64,000 bases of DNA from positions 72,325-136,324 of the forward strand of contig NMRA01000809.1 in NCBI GenBank assembly GCA_002633005.1, read 5' to 3'. The notes below the pieces were generated by a model, which was not told where the DNA came from, did no database searches, and worked only from the letters and a program-made list of their open reading frames with translations. How positions within the stretch are numbered: position 1 is the first letter of the stretch; each line of letters starts with the position of its first letter. Positions 25,911 through 37,010 of this stretch are shown in pieces. The stretch comes from Phoronis australis (lineage: Eukaryota; Phoronida; Phoronidae). The position numbers were made by a program, and so were the translations under genes.

Positions 25911-27955
25911 GAGAGACAGTACGCCTTTTGCTAAAAATTATCTGTTCACCGTCAGTATAGACATTGTCTTTAATCTTTTCATCAGAAACGACTTCTGGCC
26001 GTATCATGTCAAATTATTGATCATGGACTCCTGCAATAACCATATGTCAGCAAATTGCCGAAGCCACAAACCATTTACAATCTAATTAAGGAATAAGTTG
26101 AGATTTGGCAATTTTATAAAGACATTTCAAGTGATCAAAACCAAAGTTTGTTGACTTAGGCCACAGAACTGTAGAACCCTATGCCTAGACATGTCCAAAT
26201 GAACTTTCTAGTCACGTCTTGTATACATTGTGAGCTCACAAGTTTTCACCCATGGATACAGATTCAACGAACGAAGCACAAGATCTTCGGAACCATATCA
26301 GCGTAAGATGGTTGCCTCTGAGTTTGTGAGGGTTTATTGTTAAGTTCGGGAGATGTAATGGTTTCTGTTCCATAGGTGAAGATTTCTTCTACCCCAGAAG
26401 TTCTCGAAAATATCTTTGACTTGCGAAACACCACCATGAGCCCAGTGCTTTGTGCTAGCAGAAAATGGTCAGTTATTTATTGCGGTCAAAATGTTTTACA
26501 ATAGAGAGTTGCAGCTATCCGTTTTGATTCAGGAAAAACGTACCAATGGCTATGACGTAAACAGGTAATACAGGTAAAACTTAGAAGTAAGCCGCTTTAT
26601 AGGTTTGTTAGCCATTCAGATTTTGGACATGTTTTCCGTAACCACGAGACCAGTGACATCTCTTTACGTCACAGCTTTCCCTTCCCTTCCCTTGAACCGA
26701 AGCTGAAAGTCTTGCTTCCACTTCCCCCATCATTGTTGAGAGTCGTTCTTGCCTCTCTATTCGCATACAAAGTCCTTTCTTTCATCTACACTTTCAACCA
26801 TAGGAGCTGAAAACAGGTAACCATATGAAGAAACAGTGCTTGGAAAATGTGAACTAAGATTTCAAATTTAAAGATACACTTTCTTTACATTCATCAATCC
26901 AAATCACATCACCAGCTTCGTCAGAAAGTTTCCGCTAAAATGTAAACACTTCAGCCCTTTTTGAGTTTGCTTTCTTGTGCTATCATTTTTAAAAAGTAGG
27001 CGGGCTTTCCAAGGAAGTCTCAATACGTATGGCGGCAGTTGAGTGAGTACCCATACTACATGAGTCAGATGTCACCCGTTTTCGGTGGTGGTGGTGGCGC
27101 ACAACCAATAATAAAAATCAAACTAAAAATTTATATACAATTCTGTTAAGTTTAAAAATATTTGGAATTTTATTGAATGAGCTTTATTTGGACTTAGTTT
27201 TCGACTAAACTAACTAACGTTAAAATCGATTTCTCGATTTTTAAAACTAAAATGAAGCGGAAATGGTATCTTTAAAATCAGAAAACGGATATGAAATTTT
27301 CATACATGAGTGGTTGAAACCGCTGTTATTGAATCAATACCCCTTTCTTGTGCCAACAAAATTGAAATCGATGAAGTGTATGATACCGCAACAATACTAT
27401 CTTACAGTAGCTATTGATTATCAAGAATTTTAATAGATTGCAAGACTGAAACGAAAAAACATACCTCATCATACGCAAAAGTCAACATTGTCAAACATCA
27501 TTACGAGTCTTGTAGAAAGTTTGCTTATCATTAAATTGGACTGGTTAATTACGAAGATTTCTATAGCCAATATTTGAGAAGACTGTAATTCTATTTGAAA
27601 GGGTTATCATGTTGTAAGCAACCGAATGGTTAGAAGCCAATTCGGAAATCGGCGGTGTGTAACGAAATAACAAATGACTTAACCGAATGTGTTGTTTTAA
27701 CACTCTGGTGAAAGTTTAATTGCAACAAGTTTATACAACCCATCCCGAAAAATACGTTTTAATTATATTCGATTGTGTAACTTCAAGCCACTGCTTTGAG
27801 TACAGCCGTAAAATATATCAATTTCTGTCTCGAGTGCATATATTGAACGGAAACTAACGAATACCAGATCAAGTTACTGAAGAGCCAACAATGGCATCTT
27901 AGGAGTCTGAACCACAACTTTGGTAGATATCGGCGAGTGCTGTGGCAATATTAAA
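25911..27955. other. Non-coding stretch upstream of the PAN-domain gene
   Basis: I recognise no exon, RNA gene or repeat family. A (GGT)n-like tract lies near 27084-27098. The last few hundred bases presumably contain the promoter of the PAN-domain gene, but no TATA box was recognised at a sensible distance. Confidence 0.4.
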
Positions 27956-28313
27956 ATGTGTGCTTTTTCAGTATTTTCTACTTTCCTTGTTGTTGTTATT
28001 GTTGTTGGGCACACCGTAAATGGCTTGCTAGAGACCGCACAGTTCCAGAGGAAAGATAATACCCGCGTTATTTTCCAGACTAATCGCATCAACTTTACTT
28101 CACCCTCAGTTATACACTGCGCGTCGTTTTGCCTGCAGCACCAGAGAGATGACGTGGTCAACCAGTTTTCCTGCCGACACTTCAATTATCATATAACGGA
28201 GAAAATTTGTGAGACTGGAAAAGGACTGATCAACATGGCGTCTACTGAGAACTGGTCGGTGTACAATAGGACCATTGACGCGCCTTCTTCGGAGTCTGTT
28301 CTGCTGAAAAACA
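27956..28313 (+). CDS. Secreted PAN/Apple-domain protein, exon 1 (signal peptide and PAN module)
   Basis: Exon 1 encodes residues 1-119. Residues 1-23 (FSVFSTFLVVVIVVGHTVNG core) are a clear signal peptide. Residues about 30-100 fit a PAN/Apple module: Cys55, Cys59, Cys73 and Cys85 with the C-A-S-F-C and C-R-H-F-N-Y signatures. N-glycosylation sequons occur at NFT, NWS and NRT. The ATG at 27956 is preferred to an in-frame codon 12 residues upstream because it starts the hydrophobic core. The exon ends AACA|GTGAGT (donor 28314), leaving one base; exon 2 at 35515 supplies two, giving a Lys codon. PAN modules bind proteins or carbohydrates outside the cell. The intron is 7201 bp and full of transposons. 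Confidence 0.85.
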
Positions 28314-28929
28314 GTGAGTAAATTTGAATAAACACGCGTTCAAATAAGTTAACAGAAATTGCTTGCTAAAGTTACATAATTTTTAGCCAATTATCACTAT
28401 TTTTTAGTCCAGAAACGCAACTGGAAGTTTAAAGTACAAAAAAATGTTTTCTCTGAAAATAAAGAACAATATAAGAGACATTTAGTTTACGAAATGACGC
28501 AAAGCGGCTTGCGTTTTTAAGTAATTAAAATTGTAAGAAGTATTTTTAATTATTGAAAACATTTCAAAATAATGTGCAGTTTTCACAACAACCACGTTTA
28601 TCAGCCGCTTAAATTATCACTATAACAACATATAGAGGGTATCCAATAGCTACCCAACATGGCTGACGAGATGGCACTTTCGGAAGAACTCACGTCTTGG
28701 CAATCTAGAGGCACATCAATGCACTTCATCTAAGACTTTGACATGTTCGACACCAATAGACATCATCAGTAGATTTTTTTAATTCACACGCGAAAATTCC
28801 CTGCAAAGGCGCATGTCCAAGAGGTCTAATGTCTGTCAACCATTGCATATGTTCGTAAGGCCGCTCACATTGGATTGCCAAATGTAGTAGGTGTTGTTCA
28901 TTGACAATAGCGACAAATGAATTGTGATA

Positions 28930-28990
28930 ACACACACACACACACACGCACAAGCACGCACACGTACACGCACACGCACACACACACGCA
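28930..28990. repeat. CA-rich microsatellite
   Basis: (CA)n with CGCA and CGTA variants. Confidence 0.9.
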
Positions 28991-30439
28991 TAGCTCATCC
29001 AGATTGCTAATAAAAAGATAGTTTCACCATTTCTTTTCTAAATTTTAATTTTTCCGAGCACTATGTTTTTCACTTAAATAGTATTGTTCCATGGACTTGA
29101 TCAAGTCTCTCAAAAGCAGTTTTTCGAAACAAACTTCTGACAAAAATTGAACTGTTTACCCAATAGTACTATGATATTCTTAAAAGTTTCTTGTTTGTCA
29201 CAAAATCCCAAGATAATCTTTTTTCATTAAATACCTTTGTCCAAAATAAGTTCGCAGTTTCACAGTCTCAAAATGGAGTACCTCAAAGTCTCTGTAGATT
29301 GTCCACAAAAGGAGCAAGAGTCGTTTCAACAGCTTAAACTGGAACACCTGTGTCTAATGTCTCTTGTTGTGTTGTATGAAGCGGAGTAAACATCCTCCCA
29401 AGAAAAATAATCTTATGCTTACATTCAATTCTTTGGACCATTATGACGCCGCTCCCTTTGATACTTCAGAGCAGAAACTAAGTTGAGCACAAATATGTCG
29501 ACACACTCTCCCATCACTTCTCAATTTCATTAAAAAGTTGGCATGACAATAAGCATCAACGTTCACAACTCTAACAATATTACACTTCTGTTGGCACTAA
29601 TATACACCGTACAGTTAGTTTTGATACCTAAAACATATCTGATAAATCTGTAACTCACAATGTTGTCATCTGGAGAGAACAAGTCCTTAATAAATACCAT
29701 GCCTTTGTGAAACCAGTTCTTGTAGAAAATGCATCGGCTTTCAGGTCGCTGCTCAGCTATAAAGGTCGGTAAAGAAAATTAGCATGATTCGTGATTTTTG
29801 AAATTAGTTCTAAAGAAGATAAAACATTAAAAAAAATTGTTCCAAAAGCGATTATCAACATTAGACAATTTTGTCTTAAAGTCAACACCATACTTGGCGA
29901 AATTTCTGATTTCAGAAAAAAAAAATAAATGTAACAAGTGGGAAGACTTAGAGTGATCGTCTATAATCAAGTTTTTGCTTGAAATATTCTAGAACATAAC
30001 AGACTATATACGCCATTTGAGAAAAAATATCAACGTTAATAAAAGGATCTTTTTATATGTACATTGTACTAAAGGCACCGGATCTCAAGCAGGAAGTGTG
30101 CTACATTTTGACTGATATGCAGCAACATATAACCCAGTGTGTTTTCTGTATTAAATGTGGCCAAATATATAAATGAGAAGTGCTTATCACATAGAATATC
30201 CCAAATACAAGTTTCAACTGCAAAAAAGACGTACTTGGGGCAAGATTGAGCAATGGTTCACAAAAGATCGGTAGGAACGATGAACACTGCATCCTAAGAC
30301 AAACAATCATCACGAAGAATTTGTCAGAAATTCTGCACATTTCTAGAAATCTAACAAAAACTTCTGTTCGTTAATAATCGGATGAATCCTCCCATAGGAA
30401 GGTTATAACGGAAGTCATAAACGACCTAGAACATACCCT

Positions 30440-30825
30440 TTGACACAGCGCCAACTATACTGAAAAGTGGTCCTGTGGAAAAATTGATGAACGACACACG
30501 GAATTCGATCCGTATGTGGACATCAATGCGCATGCCTCTGTCTGAAGTATATCTATCACATCGCTACCACTTGCACACGCCTGTATAGGCTGTACTTGCT
30601 TTGGCTTAAGCCACTGGATCGGGGTTTCCTTGGTTTTGTTTACTTCGATCACTGCCTATTTTAACTATTCAAGTCAATGGTGGTCGCCATACTATACGTA
30701 CGTAACAGTAAACAGACAGGGGTTTCACAGATTTCAACCAATGACAATGGCTGAATGTTATGACGTCGGTTTCATTACTTTAACCAATGAGAAGTGTTAC
30801 CTTTCGTAGCACTGTGAAAGAGTGT
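30440..30825 (+). repeat. Dispersed short repeat split by about 320 bp
   Basis: The left half (gacacagcgccaactatactgaaaagtgg, from 30441) and right half (tacctttcgtagcactgtgaaa, from 30799) correspond to the contiguous copy at 25465-25530. Either this copy received an insertion or the other lost its interior. Confidence 0.55.
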
Positions 30826-31083
30826 ACCGAGAATTAAGAATGCCCGTTTTCTATAGCAGACAACGCGGAGCCAGCGCGCGACTATCACATGACCTGAGAG
30901 AAAAGACGTTAAAGGAGAATGCCAGCCGATTTAATTAGTTTTTTGACCATCTTAATCGGTCTATATCCACATCACCTCGCATACAGTCGATTTTACCTCG
31001 CCAAGAGGTGGCACGTTAACCTTTGAAGATGGTGAGAAACAACACAGCGACGTCAGCGGTTCTTCTGCAGAGTGAGTGCCACT

Positions 31084-31260
31084 ATGGTGTGGTGTATCGT
31101 TCCCGCTTGTGCGAACTATGAAGCTGCGAGGAAAGCAGGTATATCGTTTTTCGATTTCCTCGAGAGCCCATAATGCTTAGGAAGTGGCTAGCGGTAGCGA
31201 AGAATAGTACGCCGTTAATACCAAGTATGAGGCCGTGAAACTTCTCCGTGTCTGTCAGTG
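31084..31260 (+). pseudogene. THAP domain, frameshifted
   Basis: The plus-strand reading MVWCIVPACANYEAARKAGI then SFFDFLESP has the THAP N-terminal Cys-x4-Cys and Phe-x-Phe pattern. After a frame change near 31170 it continues MLRKWLAVAKNSTPLIP, the Trp region of THAP (K-W-x-x-x), then stops. The His/Cys pair of the C2CH site is not recovered. THAP modules bind DNA and occur in P-element and Kolobok transposases. Confidence 0.7.
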
Positions 31261-31371
31261 GCCTGCATATCGTCGGATCGGTTGTTGATCAGTTTTTGAT
31301 TTTAGAGAATTATAGTTGGCCATGAAAACATAAACAATTACAATTAATTCAAGGCGTGAGAACATAACGTT

Positions 31372-31623
31372 TTATATAACCTGTTTGATGACAGACTCGT
31401 CCGTGAGGCGCTTCTGTTTGGTCCCCTCTGGGTGTAGAATGTTTTCACCTGTTCTTTTTCTCAGCCCTAAAAAAACGTCGTAAGCACATTCTCTGTTTAG
31501 ATCAGGATGATCCGTGAGACACGTCTGCATTTCTCCAAGAAGGCGTTTCACTTGCGGAATTTCGTGGCAGCAAACGCAAGCGTCAGTTGTTTCCATTATT
31601 GTGCACTTGATCACTGACACCAT
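31372..31623 (-). CDS. P2X7 C-terminal (ballast/P2RX7_C-like) domain ORF, 83 residues
   Basis: The ORF reads CTIMETTDACVCCHEIPQV and then QTCLTDHPDLNRECAYDVFL. The Cys-Cys-x-Glu-Ile and C-x-T-x-H-P signatures match the zinc-binding intracellular tail of P2X7 receptors and the related stand-alone domains common in invertebrate genomes. No channel segments are nearby. It is shorter than a complete domain and lies inside the TTAA-flanked element, convergent with the THAP remnant, so it is probably transposon cargo or a captured fragment. Whether it is expressed cannot be judged. Confidence 0.65.
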   Translation of the reverse strand: MVSVIKCTIMETTDACVCCHEIPQVKRLLGEMQTCLTDHPDLNRECAYDVFLGLRKRTGENILHPEGTKQKRLTDESVIKQVI

Positions 31624-31655
31624 GACAAGTCATTCAACTACCCACATGTTCCGTT

Positions 31656-31760
31656 CAGTGGCGGATCTAGGATATCACAAGGGAGGGGAGGCCCAACATT
31701 TTGTCTGAAAACATTTGCGCATAGCACCGAATGGGGGGAGCCCCCCTAAATCCGCCTATG
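31656..31760. mobile_element. 105-bp MITE
   Basis: Ends CAGTGGCGGATCTAGG and, in reverse complement, CATAGGCGGATTTAGG are inverted repeats, directly flanked by ccgtt on both sides (31651-31655 and 31761-31765). The terminal motif resembles non-autonomous hAT elements, although those usually make 8-bp target duplications and only 5 bp match here. Confidence 0.65.
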
Positions 31761-32884
31761 CCGTTGCCTGTGCACTTTCACGGAACCTCTCTATTTTTTC
31801 TTGATCAGTGTAGTCCGGTTCGAAACTGATACCCTGTGAAACCTAACGATCGACCTGTGAAGTCTTCTTCGGATAAGCACTCGTCTAAGTCGAGATTGCA
31901 TGGTAGTTGCCACGTTGACGTTTATTATTGTGCGTTCTGTTTCAAAATGAATTATTCTCACCGTAACCAATGCTCATATCAAACTGAAACAAATCCTGTC
32001 TCATCAGATACAATTTGTAATGCCTTGGAGTGTTCATGAGTGCAAATGTTTTGAGAAACCAGCAATGAATAAACCACTGCGTTACCGGCTTCAGACTGAT
32101 ACAATAAAGGTAACTGACCCGGCACCGAGGCCGTGTGAGCGCATGCTAATTCAATGTTTTCTGACAGAAAGCTGTTGTGAAACATTAACTCGATTTTATA
32201 TCCTATGGTCAGATGTTAGGGGAATCTTTATTTAGATATTCATATACATTACTCGAATCATTCTTACTGTACAACTTTTGCCCTGACGGTTCTGTGGAAG
32301 GGTAACCTGACTTCGCGGCCCTCGACGAGCTAGTAAGTATATTTGCAGTTTCGCGGCTAATTCACCAAAATAATCACGGGCACATTTTTTCTTTGGTTCA
32401 CTAGTATAGTCTTTTCGTCACTGGAAATTTCAACTTTGGCTGGTTTTATGTTCGTGATATCTTCAGTCCGGCTGCGATGGACCTGATCGGGTTCCGAGCC
32501 ACTGGACGGGATAGCAAGCGCTTTGTGAGTTTAGAACTGAAAAAATCGCAAGTCTAAAATTACAACACACAGGTATGTTCTCCTGTCTGTATTTCACGGA
32601 CGAATAACTTGAATTTATCGCCGAACAGACACCAAACTCCCGCGACCGACCTTGGTAAATTGGCCCACCGAACTTTGTAGGCTCCGGTACGTTCAAATAC
32701 CTAAAAATCCGTAACAGCGAAATAAAATAACACGTTTGTTCAATAACTCGATGTATTTGTAAGGGTTTTCTATCGAATTCTGATGCTTTATTGGTGTAAA
32801 ACGATGAATTCAAGCGATAAGCTGACACCAGTAAGCGTATTGTGAACTGCTGAACAGCAGACTGCATTCGAACCTCTGACGTCA

Positions 32885-33125
32885 TTTGAGGAGGCAGTGT
32901 GGCCTGGTTGATAAGTGCCCGCTTTCTTTACTCGAGGTCGTGGGTTCGAGTCCCACCAGGTCACACTGCTAAACCCTTGAGCCAGGTTTCTAGCTCCTCA
33001 GCTCGGTTTTAACGATATATCAATAAAGCATAAAAATATTTCCAGGTGATCAGTGCAATGGGCCCACATGCGAGGCCTGCGCACGTCTGGTACAACGTGT
33101 ATCAGACCGCCTGCAATTATTTTTT
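32885..33125 (+). mobile_element. tRNA-derived SINE, about 241 bp, with 10-bp target duplication
   Basis: A 10-bp direct repeat (tctgacgtca) at 32875-32884 and 33126-33135 brackets the insert. The related copy of the host repeat at 42245-42265 lacks the insert, giving an empty-site comparison. The head (32900-32963) has a seven-pair acceptor stem (TGGCCTG/CAGGTCA), a T-arm (GTGGG/CCCAC) and a perfect B box (GGTTCGAGTCC), but the D and anticodon region is shortened. The tail contains gaggcctgcgcacgtctgg with a partly complementary partner and ends in a T-rich run. A tail copy occurs at 58566-58690. Confidence 0.8.
32900..32963 (+). ncRNA. tRNA-like head of the SINE (not a functional tRNA)
   Basis: Acceptor stem, T-arm and B box are intact, but only about 33 nt separate the 5' acceptor strand from the T-arm, too few for D and anticodon arms. 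The length is 64 nt against about 73 for a real tRNA. It probably acted as an internal RNA polymerase III promoter. Confidence 0.6.
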
Positions 33126-33376
33126 TCTGACGTCAATGGTTAATTTCAACACCTCCGTCTGCCGTCAGGTGTCAGGTAAAATAGCTGCACTTGCTGTTAT
33201 CGAGTGGAACTACTCGATCTTAATTGATACAAGTTAGGTTGTTTTTGGGTGGCATTCTCCTTTAACCTCTCTACCGTTTTAACGTTAAAATTTTTGGCCG
33301 GGGAATCTACGGTCTCTGACCAGAGTTAGAGGCAGGTAGCGACACCATGTTTTTCGAGCTGTTTGGTCTAACTTGT

Positions 33377-33670
33377 GTTTCGCTTTGTCCAGGCGTGCGT
33401 TCAGTAGACGCTAGGACCCACGGTAGGACCTAGCTAAAACCAAGGAGTGTACGAGTATAGGAGAGTTCACTCCGCCATTTTACCATTCGCCGCAATGGTT
33501 ACCGGTCGAAACACTAGCGCTCCAAGCGGTGAATAATCAATACTTACGTAGGAGCGCAGTCCGAACAATGTAAACACTGATGAATTCATACTTTAATGAC
33601 GTTCNGTTTCGCTTTGTCCAGGCGTGCGTTCAGTAGACGCTAGGACCCACGGTAGGACCTAGCTAAAACC
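33377..33670 (+). repeat. 65-bp exact duplication around a single N
   Basis: 33377-33441 and 33606-33670 are identical over 65 bp (starting gtttcgctttgtccaggcg), and an N sits at 33605 directly before the second copy. This may be an assembly-join duplication rather than biology. Confidence 0.7.
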
Positions 33671-33969
33671 TTGTCAAAGTCACGTGCTCTCATTTAAAAT
33701 GCACGGCAATATCTCACGTAATCTCGCGAAGTCTTGCTTTTTAGCGAGGTCCTAGCGTTACTGAACGGCAGGCTGGTTTCCGCCATCTACTAGTTGCAGT
33801 CGACTAAAATGTTGTCACAACAACCACGTTGTTAAAACACCGTGACAATAATGGACTCTGCGCGTGCGTATTACTGGATTGTTATGGGAAGTTACTGACA
33901 GTAACCCCTTTAACAATATGAAAATTAATTCTTTAAAATTGTAGGAGAAATTATATGTTAATATTTTGA

Positions 33970-34965
33970 TGACCTTTCCACTACTTGACCTCTTCCGGTG
34001 CGTTATGAGCCCCGATGAGAGAATAATTGTAAACTAGATTAAAAGTGTGGATAATGCTAAAAATCACAGATGTTTTACTTTAAGCACATCAGAATACAAA
34101 ATGAATGATTTGGTCAAAATTCAGAAGGACAATGCACAAAATGACTCTATGGGTGCACTAAATGACATCAATCGCAGTTAGTAAACAGATATGTAATTTT
34201 GAAGTCTCTAGCTCATAAGTTTAGTTTGCATTCAATGACCTTTGACCTATTTTTTCTGATTGGTTAGGCCTATTGCGAAGTAAAGTAGGGTATTCAATTG
34301 GCATGTTGACTTACACCACTGTGTTGAAATTGAAAAGAATTCCTTGAAAAACGTAAGAGATACAACATTTTGAACGTTTCATGACCTTTGCACTAATTGA
34401 CCCTATCCGGTGCATTATAAGCGTCTTTAGAAGAATTATTGAAAAGCCCATCAAAAATGTGTCTAATGCTGAGAATCACAGTGGTCTAACGGTTGACACA
34501 TCAGAATACTTGCTGATTGAAAAGGTCAAATTTTCAAAAGAAAAATGCACCTAATGACACCATGTTTGCACTAAATGACCTGAAACTTTGGATTCCGATT
34601 TGATTTACCTGTGTCAATCAGACCTGTCAATTTCAAGTGTCTAGCTCAAAATTTTAGTTTGCACCTAATGACCTTTGACCTATTTCACCTGATTGGATGA
34701 ACCGATTACTTAGAAAAGTAATTTTTTAAATTGCCATGTTGACTTATACCTGTGCACCGAATTTGAAAAAGATAGCTTTAAAACTGCAGTTGCATTTTGA
34801 AAATTATATGACCTTTGCACCAAACGACCTCTGGAATATGATTATATAACCAATCAAAATTTATATACTGTCAAAAGTCATATGCTGAATTTAAAGACCG
34901 TACCTGCACCCAATTTGGAGTTATTAAGCTTCAAAGTTGGTCGGAAGAAGAATAAGAAGAAGAAT
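33970..34965 (+). repeat. Tandem repeat, period about 410-430 bp, with embedded DR1 motif
   Basis: Units start atgacctttccactacttgacc (33970), atgacctttgcactaattgacc (34381) and atgacctttgcacc (34809, partial). Each full unit carries TGACCTTTGACCT (34239 and 34669), a perfect direct repeat of TGACCT spaced by one base, the DR1 arrangement bound by RXR/HNF4/COUP-type nuclear receptors. The array ends in a (gaagaataa)n purine tract at 34946-34982. Confidence 0.75.
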
Positions 34966-34985
34966 AAGAAGAATAAGAATTAAAT

Positions 34986-35090
34986 TGAAGAAAACCCAGG
35001 AACAACAATACTCTGTGCTTACACGCGCAGAGTAATAAAACTGAAGAAAACCCAGGAACAACAGTACCCTGCGCTTACACGCGCAGAGTA
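34986..35090 (+). repeat. Two 56-bp hairpin-bearing repeats
   Basis: Two near-identical units (tgaagaaaacccaggaacaac at 34986 and 35042) each end in an inverted repeat CTGYGC-ttacac-GCGCAG. They lie in the intron about 420 bp before the exon 2 acceptor. Confidence 0.75.
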
Positions 35091-35514
35091 ACAACTATAG
35101 TCACATGGACTTTTTTGTATGCTTTTCAATTACAAGCAAAAACACGGAGGTAACTTACTATTTTCAGTACCAGATACATGCTACACAAAGCATGTTCAAC
35201 TCGCGCCTCCTCATTCAGCCGTCAAACGAGTTGTGGGTTGATGAGGAAAGAGCTACGCCTCGTCAAAAAAGCAACGCGCAATTACGAGAAAAGAATGGTG
35301 CAAACAACCGCGTAGAAGATAAGAAAGGAAAACTGTTTACGGTGTGCAAGCTGCTTGCAGTCGATTAACTAGAAAAAATGCTCGCTTGCATGCAGACCTT
35401 GGAATTAGCTATTCCTCTAAAAAGTAGTCCATTTGGCACTGTGGCGCTGTGATCAAATGTACATTTGTGTTGTAAGTCCATTAAAATTATTTACACCATG
35501 TTTCTCTCTTACAG

Positions 35515-37010
35515 AATCCAGTCCAAATGTCTGGCAGTTCCTACTGGAAACAAGTGAAACCGGGATTGAGATTAACGGAGCTAAGTATTTTCTGACGGAT
35601 GCTATTTTGAAGGGAGCTCAAGTGCGATTTGTTATAGAAAATTGGCGTCAAAACGAAGCTTCGTTTGTTGGCGAGGCCGATAATTTGTGCTTCACAGCGC
35701 AATCCGGTGACGTTTGTGCTCAGCACGTGCAGAGTGTTGGCGTGAACACCACCTCCGGGCACATTGCAGGTAACGCCACCTGGTGGTATGGCATCATGTG
35801 CACAAGTGGAAAATCACACACCAGAGAATACATTATTGGAACGGATCAGGTTGTTACAGAGCATCACGGCCACTTCCGAGTCAGATGGTTCGCACGCATG
35901 CCGTGCAACAAAGAGGGCGTCCCTGTGTTTTATAAGCGTGACACCTCAGGGCTCTTAGTGGAAGGAGATTATAACGCCTATACTTCACTTAAACTGAGCA
36001 CAGCAACCCTAATTCTTGGTAGCGAATGGAGCACTTCAGCAATTTCGGCTCAATACCTCAAAGAGCCAATGGTTTTGTTCAATAGGGCACTCAGTATTAC
36101 AGTGAGCGATGATCGCGTAACGTTTAATGATACTGCAGACTGGGTCTTCATGAACGTCAACTTAAAAAAGGGATACAACGACGTACTGCTCTATGCAGTT
36201 GACCAACCCGTGGTACGAGGCACTCTCTTATATTACCCTGACTTCAGCTGTATCTCTGACGACTGTTGGCAGGTTGATGCAGTGGTTGACCAAAATGGAG
36301 TTTTAGGAAGTGCAGACACTACTTTGGATAGTTTGATATATAAGATCTTGAATGGCCATAGAGTCCTGTACAGCATAAATAATTCGGTCATGCAACAGGC
36401 AATTCATTTGTGGGTACGCGACGGTAAGGTATTTGCACTTGCTCTGGTTCCGGCTATAACATCAGATAACAAATTAAAGAACCCTAATTACTATCTGTGG
36501 TCTATCATATCAACTGACGGAATCTATCAGAGAATTAGGTATTATATCGGCTCCAGTAACCATCGTTCTACCTCACGTAGTCATGGAGCTGTTACGTGGG
36601 CAACTGACATTCAGTCGTGGGAGCTTATGCTCGATCGCAACTCCACTGGTCACCTGGTTTCAGGAAGCCAAGCTACTCTGATTGTTGCGGTAAGGTCAGG
36701 GGCAGCAGTTCGAATTGCGCTGTATAACGAAACCGAAAAAGCATACAAGGTGTTTTCAGCTTCCAGCTTAGAAGTGAAGAAAGGAAAGAATGGGGAGTCG
36801 CACGTGATAGCCCAATTTGTTTCCTCCCTCTCAGTTTATTATGACTTGACAGTTAAGGAGTACAAGGTTGTAGAAAATCCCGCAACTAGAGTACTGCAGT
36901 CATTTACATCATTGGGAGAGAAGTACGAAGCCTGGTGGACAGTTGGCGAGCACGAGATGCAACAAGAATGGACAGAGAACGTAGCAATGAAATGGTTTGC
37001 TAACTTTTGA
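35515..37010 (+). CDS. Secreted PAN/Apple-domain protein, exon 2 (three-repeat ectodomain)
   Basis: Exon 2 adds residues 120-617 (total 617) and ends TGA at 37008-37010. There is no membrane segment, so the product should be secreted. I see three diverged copies of one module, at about 138-247, 389-484 and 504-617: G-x-x-V-R or equivalent near the start, a V-x-A-Q-like strand (VCAQHV, VFALAL, VIAQFV), a WW or YLW motif (TWWYGIMCTSG, YYLWSIISTDG, EAWWTVGEHE), a Y-x-I-G motif (EYIIG, YYIG) and a closing W-F/W-A (VRWFA, VTWAT, MKWFA). Residues 248-388 are a different, cysteine-containing linker (SCISDDCWQ). I do not recognise the family by name; expected fold is beta-rich. N-glycosylation sequons are frequent, including NTT, NAT, NDT, NNS, NST and NET. 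Confidence 0.8.

Larger units (their letters stand above)
30913..33261 (+). mobile_element. TTAA-flanked THAP transposon (Kolobok-like), decayed, with nested insertions
   Basis: The left end AGGAGAATGCCAGCC (30913) and right end, in reverse complement AGGAGAATGCCACCC (33261), are inverted repeats, each flanked by TTAA (30909-30912 and 33262-33265). Inside are a broken THAP reading on the plus strand (31084 on), a P2X7-tail-like ORF on the minus strand (31372-31623), a 105-bp MITE (31656-31760) and a SINE (32885-33125). TTAA targets combined with a THAP domain are known for the Kolobok superfamily. The right 0.5 kb is repeated at 41811-42381. Confidence 0.7.
28314..35514 (+). other. 7.2-kb intron of the PAN-domain gene
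   Basis: Donor GTGAGT at 28314 and acceptor ctctcttacag ending at 35514. It holds a CA microsatellite, the interrupted short repeat (30440-30825), a nested transposon complex (30913-33261), a duplicated 65-bp segment around an N, a long tandem repeat (33970-34965) and two 56-bp hairpin repeats (34986-35090). No further exon was recognised; the exon 1/exon 2 phase match makes a missed internal exon unnecessary but not impossible. Confidence 0.75.

Noticed and set aside
32900-32963. Functional tRNA gene
   Set aside because: D and anticodon arms do not fit in the available bases; it is the head of a SINE with target duplications.
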